A stretch of DNA of 64,000 bases from Paraburkholderia hiiakae (GCF_904848665.1 NZ_CAJHCQ010000002.1:434001-498000); one strand, 5' to 3'. Counted from the first letter of the stretch, positions 9,161-18,010 are shown. Numbers and translations are program-made. Notes: generated by a model not told the origin, from the sequence alone.

Positions 9161-10489
9161 CTATCCGTGAATCCCCGCGAATGCGCCGAGACTTTCAGCG
9201 TGAGCCCGAAACCGTCGATGTTCTTCTTGAGGGACAAGCGAGCCGCCGGTTGTCCAGATGACGTGGGTCGCGCTGCGCATGTCGAGTCCATGTTGATGCG
9301 CGTACGCTCTTCCCGCAGCCGATTCGCACAGCCACAGCGGGCCTCCGATGGCAGCAGCGGCCGACGGCTCGATTTCCACCTCTAGCGATGCCTTCAGCGC
9401 CAGTAGATGTGCGTAGAGCCGATCGTCGGAAACGGTAAGGACACCGGACAGTTGGCTGGCCATCAACGGACTGACGAGCATGGAGGCCTGTGCCACCGCG
9501 AGGCCGTCGGCAGCGGTGCGGTTATCGAGCCCGATGTCGTACACGGACAGCGGTGCGGTGCTGCCGGATGCCAGTTGGACAAGAACGCAGGGTGACGCAA
9601 CGGGCTCGGCGAAAAAGCAGTGCACGTGCTCGCCAAACAGCGCCTTGAGCCCGAAGGTGATGCCGCCGGGCGCGCCACCCACGCCGCACGGCAGATAAAC
9701 GAATAGTGGATGCGATGCGTCGACGACTCGTCCTGCATCGGAAAGCTGGCGTGCCAGATAGCGCGCAGCGGCGGCGTACCCGAAAAAAAGCCGCTCGGAG
9801 CGCTCGTCGTCAACGAAGTAGCAGCGCGGCGATTCGAGCGCCTCCCTGCGCCCAGCGGCCACCGCTTCGGCGTAGTCGCCCGCGTGCTCGACGACGCGCA
9901 CGCCACGCTTGCGCAGACGCTCCTTCTTCCACGCCTTCGCATCCGCGGACATGTGGACGACCGCATCGAATCCGAGGGCTGCGGCCATCACGCCGATGCT
10001 CAACCCCAGATTGCCGGTACTGCCCACGCTTACCGAATATTGCGCGAACAGGTTGCGTGCCCGCGCTCCGGAACGGATACGGAGGTCTGCATCAGAATCG
10101 AGCACGCCATGTTCGATGGCAATCGACTCGGCGAGCGCCTGGATCTCGTGGAAGCCGCCGCGTGCCTTGATCGATCCAGCCACGGGGAGCGCGTCGTCGC
10201 GTTTGATGAACCATGCGCCCTTGGCGCTGCTGTCTGCGCCCAGCGCATGTCGAAGCGGATCAGCCGGCATCAGTTGCGACTCAACGTGGCCGCCAGTGGA
10301 CGCCAGTTCCGGAAACAGCGTTGCCATCAGCGGTGCAAACCGCGCGAGCCGTGCCTCGGCATCGGCGATCAGTGCGGTCGGCGGGGCCGCAGCGGGAAAC
10401 GCCTGACCAAGCTTTGGGTTCAGCCAGAGCAGGGGCTGCCGTGATTGAACTTCGTGTAGCAGAGCTGGGTCGAGGGGTACGGTTTCCAT
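9161..10489 (-). CDS. dsdA: D-serine ammonia-lyase (D-serine dehydratase)
   Basis: A 442-residue PLP enzyme that converts D-serine to pyruvate and ammonia, full length for the DsdA family. The PLP lysine is K108 in PVAGSIKARGGFHE, and the phosphate-binding loop is SVGSTGNLG at about 154-162. The first 100 residues contain the family's WFIKRDDALP segment. It is transcribed away from a LysR regulator, the same arrangement as dsdA with its dsdC-type activator. No D-serine permease lies next to it. Confidence 0.93.
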   Translation of the reverse strand: METVPLDPALLHEVQSRQPLLWLNPKLGQAFPAAAPPTALIADAEARLARFAPLMATLFPELASTGGHVESQLMPADPLRHALGADSSAKGAWFIKRDDALPVAGSIKARGGFHEIQALAESIAIEHGVLDSDADLRIRSGARARNLFAQYSVSVGSTGNLGLSIGVMAAALGFDAVVHMSADAKAWKKERLRKRGVRVVEHAGDYAEAVAAGRREALESPRCYFVDDERSERLFFGYAAAARYLARQLSDAGRVVDASHPLFVYLPCGVGGAPGGITFGLKALFGEHVHCFFAEPVASPCVLVQLASGSTAPLSVYDIGLDNRTAADGLAVAQASMLVSPLMASQLSGVLTVSDDRLYAHLLALKASLEVEIEPSAAAAIGGPLWLCESAAGRAYAHQHGLDMRSATHVIWTTGGSLVPQEEHRRFRAHAESLGAFAGIHG

Positions 10490-10518
10490 AAGGCTGGGTT
10501 ATCCATGTTGTTATCGGG

Positions 10519-10552
10519 AATGACGTTCATTCTGGCGATAAAATGACCGCCA
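10519..10552. promoter_or_regulatory. Candidate LysR operator between dsdA and its regulator
   Basis: The 102-base gap between the divergent genes holds two dyads: AATGA-CGT-TCATT at 10519-10531 and TGGCG-N10-CGCCA at 10533-10552. Position and symmetry fit a LysR-type binding region that controls both genes. Binding itself is inferred. Confidence 0.4.
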
Positions 10553-10591
10553 AAACAGCGATCATTCCTAACGCAAACATTAGCCAGACTT

Positions 10592-11590
10592 ATGCAAACG
10601 AAGATTGATGCATCTCTGCTCGGCGCCTTGCGCTGTTTCGAAGCGGCGGGCCGCCTGCTCAGTTTCACCCGGGCGGCCGAGTCGCTGAACCTGTCGCAGA
10701 GTGCGGTGAGCCAGCAGATGCGTCATCTGGAGGACCGGCTCGGATATCCGTTGTTCGTGCGCGAGGCGCGCAGCCTCAAGCTCACCCGCGAGGGCGATGC
10801 GCTGCTGAAGACCACGGCTCGCGCACTCGACGACATCCGGCAGACGATCCATCGGCTTGCCGTGTCGCAGGCACCGCTGCAGGTCAATTGCCTGCCATCG
10901 TTCGCCATGCAGTGGCTCATGCCGCGTCTGAGCGCATTCCTTCAGCAACAGCCCGACGTGCAGGTGCGCCTGATGGCCGAATTTCAGGCGCTCGATCGCC
11001 GAGCGATGGATGAAGGCAATATCGATGTGGCGGTGCGTTACGACCCGGTTCAGTACCGGCATGTGCAGTCCGAGGTGCTGATGGACGAATACCTGATACC
11101 GGTCGCGACACCCGAATACCTCGAGCAGCATCCGGACTTTGCGAAGGGCGCGTCGCTCGACGGTGTCGTGTTGCTTCACGACGCCTCGCCGTGGACGGGT
11201 TCGCGCGAGTTCGACGAATGGCGCATGTGGCTGGAAGCGTTCCATCCCGCCTGGCTCGCCCATCTCGAGGGGCCGCAGTTCAACTTCTCCAGTCTCGCCA
11301 TCAGCGCGGCATTGAGCCATCAGGGCGTGGCAATGGGACGTACGGCGCTCGTCCACGACGAGATCCGGAACGGGCGACTCGTGGATGTCTTTGGCAAGCA
11401 CGTGCGCGCATCGGCGCGTTACGTGCTGCTCACGCGGCGGCCCGAGGATCGTCGCGCGGTCGCGTTTGCCACGTGGCTCAGAGGCGAATGCGGCCGGTTC
11501 GAAACGGCCCGCACGGCGCTGCTGGTGCCGCACCGGAGAGGGCGTCGCCAGAGCCAGCATGTGTCGTCAGGCAGGGAGGATTCTGCGTAG
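10592..11590 (+). CDS. LysR-family regulator (GcvA/DsdC-like)
   Basis: A 332-residue regulator with an N-terminal winged helix-turn-helix (FTRAAESLNLSQSAVSQQ, residues about 28-45) and a periplasmic-binding-like effector domain. The layout resembles GcvA and DsdC. Divergent orientation to dsdA suggests it activates dsdA in response to D-serine. The ATG lacks an obvious ribosome site. The C-terminal 30 residues are basic and not typical of the family, so the end may have drifted. Confidence 0.87.
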   Translation: MQTKIDASLLGALRCFEAAGRLLSFTRAAESLNLSQSAVSQQMRHLEDRLGYPLFVREARSLKLTREGDALLKTTARALDDIRQTIHRLAVSQAPLQVNCLPSFAMQWLMPRLSAFLQQQPDVQVRLMAEFQALDRRAMDEGNIDVAVRYDPVQYRHVQSEVLMDEYLIPVATPEYLEQHPDFAKGASLDGVVLLHDASPWTGSREFDEWRMWLEAFHPAWLAHLEGPQFNFSSLAISAALSHQGVAMGRTALVHDEIRNGRLVDVFGKHVRASARYVLLTRRPEDRRAVAFATWLRGECGRFETARTALLVPHRRGRRQSQHVSSGREDSA

Positions 11591-11595
11591 CGTAG

Positions 11596-11920
11596 CGACG
11601 GGCAGACAAATACCCGGAAAATGCCAAGTTGCGGGTATCGGACTATCTGATCGAAGATGGGCAGATTCGCGTTGATTCGTATTTGCGGCCGGAGATTGCG
11701 TTCAACGGTAAGGCTAGGCCGCTCGTCTGGGCAAACGTCAAAACGTGCAGTGCGGTCGTACGCTTTGGCACACCTCGGCTGGACCCAGGTAGCATTCGCT
11801 GAATATTCGGGGTATGACCGCCGCACCATCGGTCGATGGATGAGCGGAGCGTCGGTCATTCCGTTGCTTGTTGAGCGGCACCGCGATCTGTTGCTCGCTA
11901 TTCGTGACCGCTTGCCTTGA
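11596..11920 (+). pseudogene. Remnant of a helix-turn-helix protein, apparently frameshifted
   Basis: Two short frames overlap here. In one, 11596-11805 reads sensible protein (ENAKLRVSDYLIEDGQIRV) but has no start codon after the preceding stop. In another, 11657-11920 could encode 87 residues whose second half, LGWTQVAFAEYSGYDRRTIG, looks like an XRE-type helix-turn-helix. Together they look like one gene broken by a frameshift, although two unrelated chance frames are possible. No intact copy is visible in the window. Confidence 0.35.
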
Positions 11921-12270
11921 AGGCTTGGCCGGCGGCCTCTGGAAGTTTGATCTGTAATGTCAAGATTCGCTAGGTGAACATTTCGGTAAGCGCGCCGGCG
12001 CTGCAGTATCCGGCGCCAAGGCCAATGTCCCGTATATGCGAATGGGTCATATCGACCCGCTGCCGCCGGTCGCACTGTCAGGGATTCAAGGGCAGCTAAC
12101 GGAGTGGTCCGATCATCCAAGCCGACTTCTCAGGGGACGGCAGTTCGGCAAGAGCCGACGCTCGCGGTTGGGAACCCCTGCGGCACCCGTCCGCCGGTTC
12201 AGTACAATCGTCCCACTGGGTTCGGTTACTCTTTGAAGCCCAATCTGAGGCGGACCGTTGGAGGTTTGCG
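11921..12270. other. Non-coding gap before the fusion regulator
   Basis: I see no convincing gene in this 350-base stretch. It should contain the promoter of the gene at 12271; a TACAAT-like -10 element occurs near 12202. A GGAGG ribosome site lies just before ATG 12271. Confidence 0.5.
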
Positions 12271-13989
12271 ATGGCGCGCATGGTGGTGGCGAGCGTTGAA
12301 CCCCTAACGCGGATGGCGCTGAGTCAGTGGCTCGTCGATGCCGGGCATGAAGTCGTTGGTGAAGCCGAGGACGGCTACAAGGCATATCAGCTTGCGCGCG
12401 GGGTTGCCGCCGACGTCATGCTGCTCGACCTCGATCTACCCCGGCTCAGCGGGTTGGAGGTGCTCAAGCGGATCCGCACGCGAAAACTACCGGTTAAGGT
12501 AATCATCCTGGGCGCCAGCGCCGCGGAAGCGCTCGTGCAACGCTGCATGGACGCCGACGCGGATGCCCTCGTCCCTCGGAATCAGGACCCGGCAGTACTA
12601 CACCGCGCAATCGCAGACGCATTGGCGGGCCAGCGTTATTTCCCGCTGCCCGATTCCGCCACGCTCGCCGCCCCGGCCAGCAAGTCACCGTTTGCGCTGC
12701 TTTCGGACCGGGAGCTAACCATCCTCAAATACCTCGCGCGCGGCATCCCGAACAACGCGATTGCGCGTGAACTGTCGATCAGCGAAAAAACCGTGAGCGC
12801 GCATCGCAGCCATCTGCGGCGCAAGCTGCATGCACGTTCGCTGGTGGACCTTCTGGAGATTGCCAGACAGCACGGGCTCATGGAAAGCGTTGCGCCGGCA
12901 AGTGTGAAGCCGTCGCCAGAAATCGATCTTTCGGCGGCCGACATCGATGCCATGCACGGCATGCTCGACGGCGCGCCGCTGCCGCTGCATATCCGCGACC
13001 TAGAAGGACGGTTGATCGCCTGCAACGCGGCGTTTCTGGAACTGCACGGCACGACATTCGAAGCGGTCGTCGGCAAACGCATGACAGACGTGGACTGGTT
13101 TCCTCCTCATATCGCGCAGTCGTTGCATGCGCGCTATATGAACCGGCTGGCCTCCGGTAGCGCCATGCAGGCGGACGTCGAGATCACGCGCCATGGACAG
13201 CGGGTCATCCTGCATACATGGGCCCATCCGTTCCGGAATGCACAAGGCGAACTGCTCGGCGTAGCGTGCGGGTCGGTCGACGTAACCGGCCGCTCCGACA
13301 TGGCCCGCGCGCTTTGGCTCCAACGCGAGGAAGCGGAATCGGCGAGCCGGCGCAAGAGCGCGCTTTTCCTTGAGATCTGCGCCCAGATGCGTCCTGCCGT
13401 GGGCGTGCTATCCGACATGCTGGCCGAATTGCGTGACCGCGGTTCACCCCCTACGTCGAACGAACGCATAGGGGCTGCGGCGGAGGTGATCCATCGACTG
13501 AGTGGATTGATCGACGGTATCGAAGACATGATGCGGCTCGAAGAAGGCGAACTGAGTCTGTCGCCACGGTCGACAAACGTTGGTGCCCTGATCGACGATA
13601 CAGTGACATCACTGACTGAGTACGCGTCCCATCTCGGCGTCGCCTTGCGGTCGCGGACGGATCTGCCTGAGGAGGACATGATGGTCGACCCCGTACATGT
13701 CGGACGTCTGCTGCGCGCACTGCTACGTCAGTGCGTCGTCGGCCATCCTGGGGGCGAAGTCGCGATGTCCGCCATGACGGTCACGCGCAGTGACGGCCAG
13801 CGTGATATTGCCGTCCAGTTCGACGCCAAACACGGCGACAAGCGCGTAGACCCTCTCGCGGCCCCGGCAATCGAACTCAATCTGTCTTTATGCCGCGCAG
13901 CCGTCGAACTGCTCAAAGGCTCCATGCAGCATCGCGCGCCAAGCGCCTTATCCACATCGATCACGCTGCGGATACCCGTACACAAATAA
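12271..13989 (+). CDS. BvgA/EvgA-like response regulator fused to BvgS-like PAS and pseudokinase
   Basis: A 572-residue cytoplasmic protein. Residues 1-120 form a receiver domain with phosphoacceptor-position D53, but the acidic pair is S8/V9, the Thr/Ser is G81 and the Lys is R103. Residues 141-203 are a LuxR-type helix-turn-helix close to EvgA/BvgA (the AGQRYFPL and ARSLVDLLEIA segments match EvgA-like patterns). Residues 225-345 are a PAS domain. Residues 350-572 resemble the BvgS kinase core, but the H-box His is A371 (ICAQMR), the N-box Asn is Q487 and the GLGLS loop is ELNLS at 535-539, so kinase activity is unlikely. A GGAGG site supports the start. It lies upstream of an autotransporter and HD-GYP gene, its probable targets. 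Confidence 0.88.
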   Translation: MARMVVASVEPLTRMALSQWLVDAGHEVVGEAEDGYKAYQLARGVAADVMLLDLDLPRLSGLEVLKRIRTRKLPVKVIILGASAAEALVQRCMDADADALVPRNQDPAVLHRAIADALAGQRYFPLPDSATLAAPASKSPFALLSDRELTILKYLARGIPNNAIARELSISEKTVSAHRSHLRRKLHARSLVDLLEIARQHGLMESVAPASVKPSPEIDLSAADIDAMHGMLDGAPLPLHIRDLEGRLIACNAAFLELHGTTFEAVVGKRMTDVDWFPPHIAQSLHARYMNRLASGSAMQADVEITRHGQRVILHTWAHPFRNAQGELLGVACGSVDVTGRSDMARALWLQREEAESASRRKSALFLEICAQMRPAVGVLSDMLAELRDRGSPPTSNERIGAAAEVIHRLSGLIDGIEDMMRLEEGELSLSPRSTNVGALIDDTVTSLTEYASHLGVALRSRTDLPEEDMMVDPVHVGRLLRALLRQCVVGHPGGEVAMSAMTVTRSDGQRDIAVQFDAKHGDKRVDPLAAPAIELNLSLCRAAVELLKGSMQHRAPSALSTSITLRIPVHK

Positions 13990-14010
13990 ACGTTTCCAGG
14001 CGGTCCAGGT

Positions 14011-14053
14011 GGGCCGCAGTATTTTCCTATGCTAGCCGCAGTGTTCGCCTATA
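14011..14053 (+). promoter_or_regulatory. Candidate BvgA-type binding repeats upstream of the autotransporter
   Basis: Two near-identical 19-base units start at 14013 and 14035 (GCCGCAGTATTTTCCTATG and GCCGCAGTGTTCGCCTATA, 15 of 19 matching), exactly 22 bases apart. The first contains TTTCCTA, the heptamer recalled for Bordetella BvgA, whose dimers occupy about 22 bases. A TATTCT -10-like element follows at 14075-14080. That the fusion protein at 12271 binds here is an inference. Confidence 0.45.
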
Positions 14054-14128
14054 GAACGCTGCCGGTCGCACTCCTATTCTGAACTCGCCGGCCCTTGCGG
14101 CCCAGTCAATTGAGCTCAGGAGTGCATC

Positions 14129-16714
14129 ATGACCGCCCGCTTCAACCTTCGCCCACTCACCTTCTGCATCCTGGCCAGTCTTGGCGCCGTCACTTTGCAG
14201 GCGCTTGCGCAAACAGATGCGAGTTATATCGCGCACCCCATCAGCACGAATGTGACCGACTGGTCATCCGATAGACAGGCACCGTATGGAAACCTGATCA
14301 ATATCGGTCAATACGAGGGCCGCGGCAACGTGCTCACGTTCGGCATCGACCCGCCCGCGTCAGTGCATTCGTTCTACAACTGGCAAGGCTATAACACGAG
14401 TACGCACGCGGCCGCCGGCAACAGCTTCATCGGTGGCGACCTGTGGGTCAATCCGGCGTGGCAAACGGGCAGCAGTACAGACTATGTCCGCACGGGCATG
14501 TGGGGTGCCGCCATGCCTTCGGATACTGTGGCCAGCGGCAAATACGTGGATAGCAAAACGTCCATGCCGATCATGAGCTTCACCAACAAGGATGGCGTCG
14601 GACGACTCGAGGTATGGGACACCACGGTCAATCCCGACAGCGGCTGGGTCGATCTGCCCGATACGGCCGGGCTGATCCACTACGGGTCATGGAATGCAAT
14701 CGACATGCGGCTGCTTCCCGGTGAGGGCAAGATCGAGTATTACCTCAACGGCTCGCTGGTCTATACGTGGGCCAACCCCTCCGGCGATGACGGCAGCCTG
14801 CCGCAGCAGTTCTGGAAGATGTATCTGCAGGGACGCAACAACGGTGTGACTTCGTTTCAGACCTACTGGGCGGATCTCGCCTCAGGTGAGCTGATCCAGA
14901 GCGGCCAGACGATCGGCAGCACGGGCGGCAACGTGGTTGCGGTGTCCAGCGCCAGCACGCCGCGTACACCCACGCTGGTGGCGGCGGGCGCGCAGATTGG
15001 TGGCTCGCTGTCCGCGAAAGGCACGGCCGAAAATCCCGCCGTCGTTGCCTTCCAGGGCGACACGACGATCGGACAATCGGTCGGCGGATCGAACGCCGTG
15101 CTGGGCTTTAGCGCCGATCCGTCCCACACGACGCAGATTGGCGCAGACGTATCGCTCGTGCAGTCGACCACGACGGGCGGTTCGGTCGCCAACCCGATCA
15201 AGGTCGGCGGCAATGTCAGCGCGGACGCGCATTCTGACATGGGCGGCAACTGGCGCATCGCCGGCGATCTTGTCAGCAGCGGCAATCTGAGCCCCGGCAA
15301 TTCAATCGGCGTGATCGGCGTAGGTCGCAATTTGACGCTGTCGCCGAGTTCGATGTATGGCGTCGAAGTCACGGCGGCGGGCGCGTCCGACCGCGTGGCT
15401 GTCGGCGGCGTGGCGACACTGGCAGGCGGCGTGCGCGTCAGCGCATCCGATGCCTACAAGCTCGGCCACCCCTATCTGATCGTGACGGCCTCCGGCGGAT
15501 TCGGCGGCACGATGTTCGACGCGTCGCAGGTAACGTGGGATCGCCCCGACTATCTGTTCCTCGCACCGCGCCTGAGCTATGGATTGAACGACGTGAACCT
15601 GATCATCGACCGCAACGGCACCTCATACGCGGTTGCCGCGCAGACGGCCAACCAGGCGGCGACCGCGCAGGCGCTCGACACGCTGACATTCGACAACGCC
15701 GCGTATGAATCGGTGGCTCGCGCCACCAGCGCGGCGAGCGCCGCACAGGCGTTCGACCAGCTTTCCGGCGAGGCCTACGCAACGGCTAGAACCGCGATGA
15801 TCGAAGACAGCCGCTTCGTGCGCGACGCGATGAACCAGCGTTTGCGCGACACGGCAGCCCGTTCCGGTAAGGCGACACCTGCCGCCGCCACGCCTGTCGA
15901 GGTCTGGACACAAGCGTTTGGCGACTGGGGCAGCATGAGCGGCGGCAACGGCGCCGCGGCGGCGGACACATCGGGGAGCGGCGTATTCATCGGTGCCGAC
16001 GGCACGATCCGCGACGCCGTCACGATCGGCGTCATGGGCGGTTACAGCCACTCGACGCTCGATCTGAAGACCCGCGCATCCGGCGCGAACAGCGACAACT
16101 ACCATGTCGGCATCTATGCAGGAACGGACCTGGGCAAGCTCGGCATTCGCGGCGGCGCGGCTTATACGTGGCATCAACTTGCAATGGACCGGTCCGTCGT
16201 CCTGCCAGGTTATGCCGACGCGCTCCGTGGCCATTACGGCGGTGCTACCGCGCAGGTCTTTGGCGATGTCAGCTACAAGCTCGGCGCCGGGCCCGTCGTG
16301 ATCGAGCCATTTGCCAACGTGGCGCTCGTGAACCTGCACACCGATGCGTTCCGTGAAAGCGGAGGCGCCGCGGCGCTGTCTGGTCAGTCCAGCAGCAGCA
16401 ACACCGCGTTCTCGACGCTAGGCCTGCGCGGCGCATCGGACTTCGCGATCGGCCCGAGCATGTTGACCACCACGGGCACGCTCGGCTGGCGTCATGCGTA
16501 CGGGACGCTCGTACCCGCGCAAACGATGGTGTTCGCGGGCGGCGCGCCGTACATCGTCACGGGCGTCCCGATCGCCCGCAACGCAGCCGTCGTCGAGGCG
16601 AACATCGACGCAATCATCGGGAAGAATGCCAAGGTCGGCGTCGGGTATAGCGGACAGATCGGCGGGGGCAACCAAAGCCATGGCGTCAAGGCCCGCTTCC
16701 TCTACCGGTTCTGA
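14129..16714 (+). CDS. Type Va autotransporter, passenger of unknown function
   Basis: An 861-residue secreted or surface protein. The signal peptide ends near LQALAQTD (residue 26-30). Residues about 30-270 form a compact region rich in W/Y (VHSFYNWQGYN, FWKMYLQGRNNG) that could be a lectin-like beta sandwich, but I do not recognise it with confidence. Residues 280-470 are repetitive Gly/Ser/Val sequence typical of a beta-helix stalk, including SGNLSPGNSIGVIG. From about residue 590 (VEVWTQAFGDWGSM) to the terminal FLYRF is the autotransporter barrel. AGGAG precedes ATG. It lies 139 bases after the fusion regulator and two bases before the HD-GYP gene. Confidence 0.9.
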   Translation: MTARFNLRPLTFCILASLGAVTLQALAQTDASYIAHPISTNVTDWSSDRQAPYGNLINIGQYEGRGNVLTFGIDPPASVHSFYNWQGYNTSTHAAAGNSFIGGDLWVNPAWQTGSSTDYVRTGMWGAAMPSDTVASGKYVDSKTSMPIMSFTNKDGVGRLEVWDTTVNPDSGWVDLPDTAGLIHYGSWNAIDMRLLPGEGKIEYYLNGSLVYTWANPSGDDGSLPQQFWKMYLQGRNNGVTSFQTYWADLASGELIQSGQTIGSTGGNVVAVSSASTPRTPTLVAAGAQIGGSLSAKGTAENPAVVAFQGDTTIGQSVGGSNAVLGFSADPSHTTQIGADVSLVQSTTTGGSVANPIKVGGNVSADAHSDMGGNWRIAGDLVSSGNLSPGNSIGVIGVGRNLTLSPSSMYGVEVTAAGASDRVAVGGVATLAGGVRVSASDAYKLGHPYLIVTASGGFGGTMFDASQVTWDRPDYLFLAPRLSYGLNDVNLIIDRNGTSYAVAAQTANQAATAQALDTLTFDNAAYESVARATSAASAAQAFDQLSGEAYATARTAMIEDSRFVRDAMNQRLRDTAARSGKATPAAATPVEVWTQAFGDWGSMSGGNGAAAADTSGSGVFIGADGTIRDAVTIGVMGGYSHSTLDLKTRASGANSDNYHVGIYAGTDLGKLGIRGGAAYTWHQLAMDRSVVLPGYADALRGHYGGATAQVFGDVSYKLGAGPVVIEPFANVALVNLHTDAFRESGGAAALSGQSSSSNTAFSTLGLRGASDFAIGPSMLTTTGTLGWRHAYGTLVPAQTMVFAGGAPYIVTGVPIARNAAVVEANIDAIIGKNAKVGVGYSGQIGGGNQSHGVKARFLYRF

Positions 16715-16716
16715 TC

Positions 16717-17424
16717 ATGGAAACCGTCAGCGAACTCAGATCCGCGCATGAGGCTCTGCGGACTGCAGTGCTCGACATTGCAAACAGACGGGCGGCTTGC
16801 CTGAACGAGCTGCCTGTCCGGCGGCGCGCAGCCGCGATTGAAATGTTCGAGCACGGACTCCGATGCGGTCTTTACATGCGTGCCTTTGCGAAAGCCGTAC
16901 GCGACTGTACCGGCTTGCCCATCGAAGTGAACAACCTCGTCTTTGCGGCCGTCTACCATGACATCGGAAAATTATGCGTCCCTGCCGAACTGCTACTTGC
17001 ACCCCGCCCATTGACCCCAGACGAGCGAACCATCGTTCAGTCCCATGTCACCTGGGGCCGTGTGCTGGCGCGTCGAGCCTTACGGGCCATGCGTGTACCT
17101 GAACCTGCATTGCGGTGTGCAGTTGAAGTGGCCGCGCTCCATCACGAACGATGGGACGGCCTCGGATACGCCCATGCGCTGGTCGGCCAATCGATTCCGT
17201 TGGCGGCACGCATGATGGCGATAGTGGACTGCTACGACGTTATCGTCAGCCCCAGGCCGTACAAATCTGCCGGCAGCCACAGCCACGCCTGCGGGATCAT
17301 TGAAGCCGAAGCAGGGACTGCATTTGAACCTTCACTAGTGGAGATCTTCCTTTCGATTGAACACGAGGTAGAACTCACGAATTCGGCATGGTGGCATTTC
17401 CCAAGGGTGGTCCGTGGCCAATGA
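16717..17424 (+). CDS. HD-GYP-type phosphodiesterase-like protein
   Basis: A 235-residue protein that is essentially a single HD-GYP domain. Metal ligand motifs are visible: H46, H81-D82 in VYHDIGKLCVP, H110 and H142-H143 in HHERWDGLGYA, then D171 in AIVDCYD. The signature GYP reads GYA (P to A at 152). Such domains hydrolyse cyclic di-GMP, so it may tune adhesion or biofilm. The ATG is two bases after the autotransporter stop, which implies translational coupling. No signal peptide or receiver domain is present. Confidence 0.85.
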   Translation: METVSELRSAHEALRTAVLDIANRRAACLNELPVRRRAAAIEMFEHGLRCGLYMRAFAKAVRDCTGLPIEVNNLVFAAVYHDIGKLCVPAELLLAPRPLTPDERTIVQSHVTWGRVLARRALRAMRVPEPALRCAVEVAALHHERWDGLGYAHALVGQSIPLAARMMAIVDCYDVIVSPRPYKSAGSHSHACGIIEAEAGTAFEPSLVEIFLSIEHEVELTNSAWWHFPRVVRGQ

Positions 17425-17574
17425 TGACGTATGTTAATTCTGCTACCCGTGTGTGCAGAGGCGCTTGGCGAAGGGCATCCGGCAGGTTGAATCCGCAGAG
17501 TAAAGCGGACGGTCGCGGGATGAAATCGTTGGCCCGTACTCGGCCATAACTGCTGCTCGCCACGCTCCACTTAC

Positions 17575-17892
17575 ATGACCGCAAGAAGCTGCGAACCGAT
17601 CGGAGCCGCGTTGGCAGATGTCCTGAAGCGGCTCTGGGTGTTTGTGTTGCGCATCGTTGTGATGGCGACGTTTCCCGTTTCGACCTGGCTGGTCGCCGCG
17701 CTCCAGCGCAAGATCAGAGACGATGCGCTGGTGGCGAGGTTGCAGGCCGAGCGGGAGTCTTGCCAGCGGCTACGTCAGCTGAGCCAACAGGCGACACGAT
17801 CAAGGACGTTCAGTTCGTCGCTTAGCGGCAAAAGGGACCCGCCGTTCGCGGCCAACATCTTGGACAGTCGCATAGACAGCAAACCTGCCTGA
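17575..17892 (+). CDS. Possible small single-span membrane protein
   Basis: A 105-residue frame with a hydrophobic helix at about residues 20-45 (LWVFVLRIVVMATFPVSTWL) followed by a charged, coiled-coil-like stretch (RLQAERESCQRLRQLSQQ). I do not recognise the family. No ribosome site is clear before the ATG, so it may be a chance frame. It lies between the HD-GYP gene and the convergent DUF535 gene. Confidence 0.3.
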   Translation: MTARSCEPIGAALADVLKRLWVFVLRIVVMATFPVSTWLVAALQRKIRDDALVARLQAERESCQRLRQLSQQATRSRTFSSSLSGKRDPPFAANILDSRIDSKPA

Positions 17893-18010
17893 TGCCCTCT
17901 GCGTCGAGTGTGCCTCCAACATACCCACGCTGTAGCGGAAGGCGGATAACAAGGCCCGTTCACCAGCCATACCAGTGCCTCAAACTGCTCATGTCACCAT
18001 GACGGGGCGG

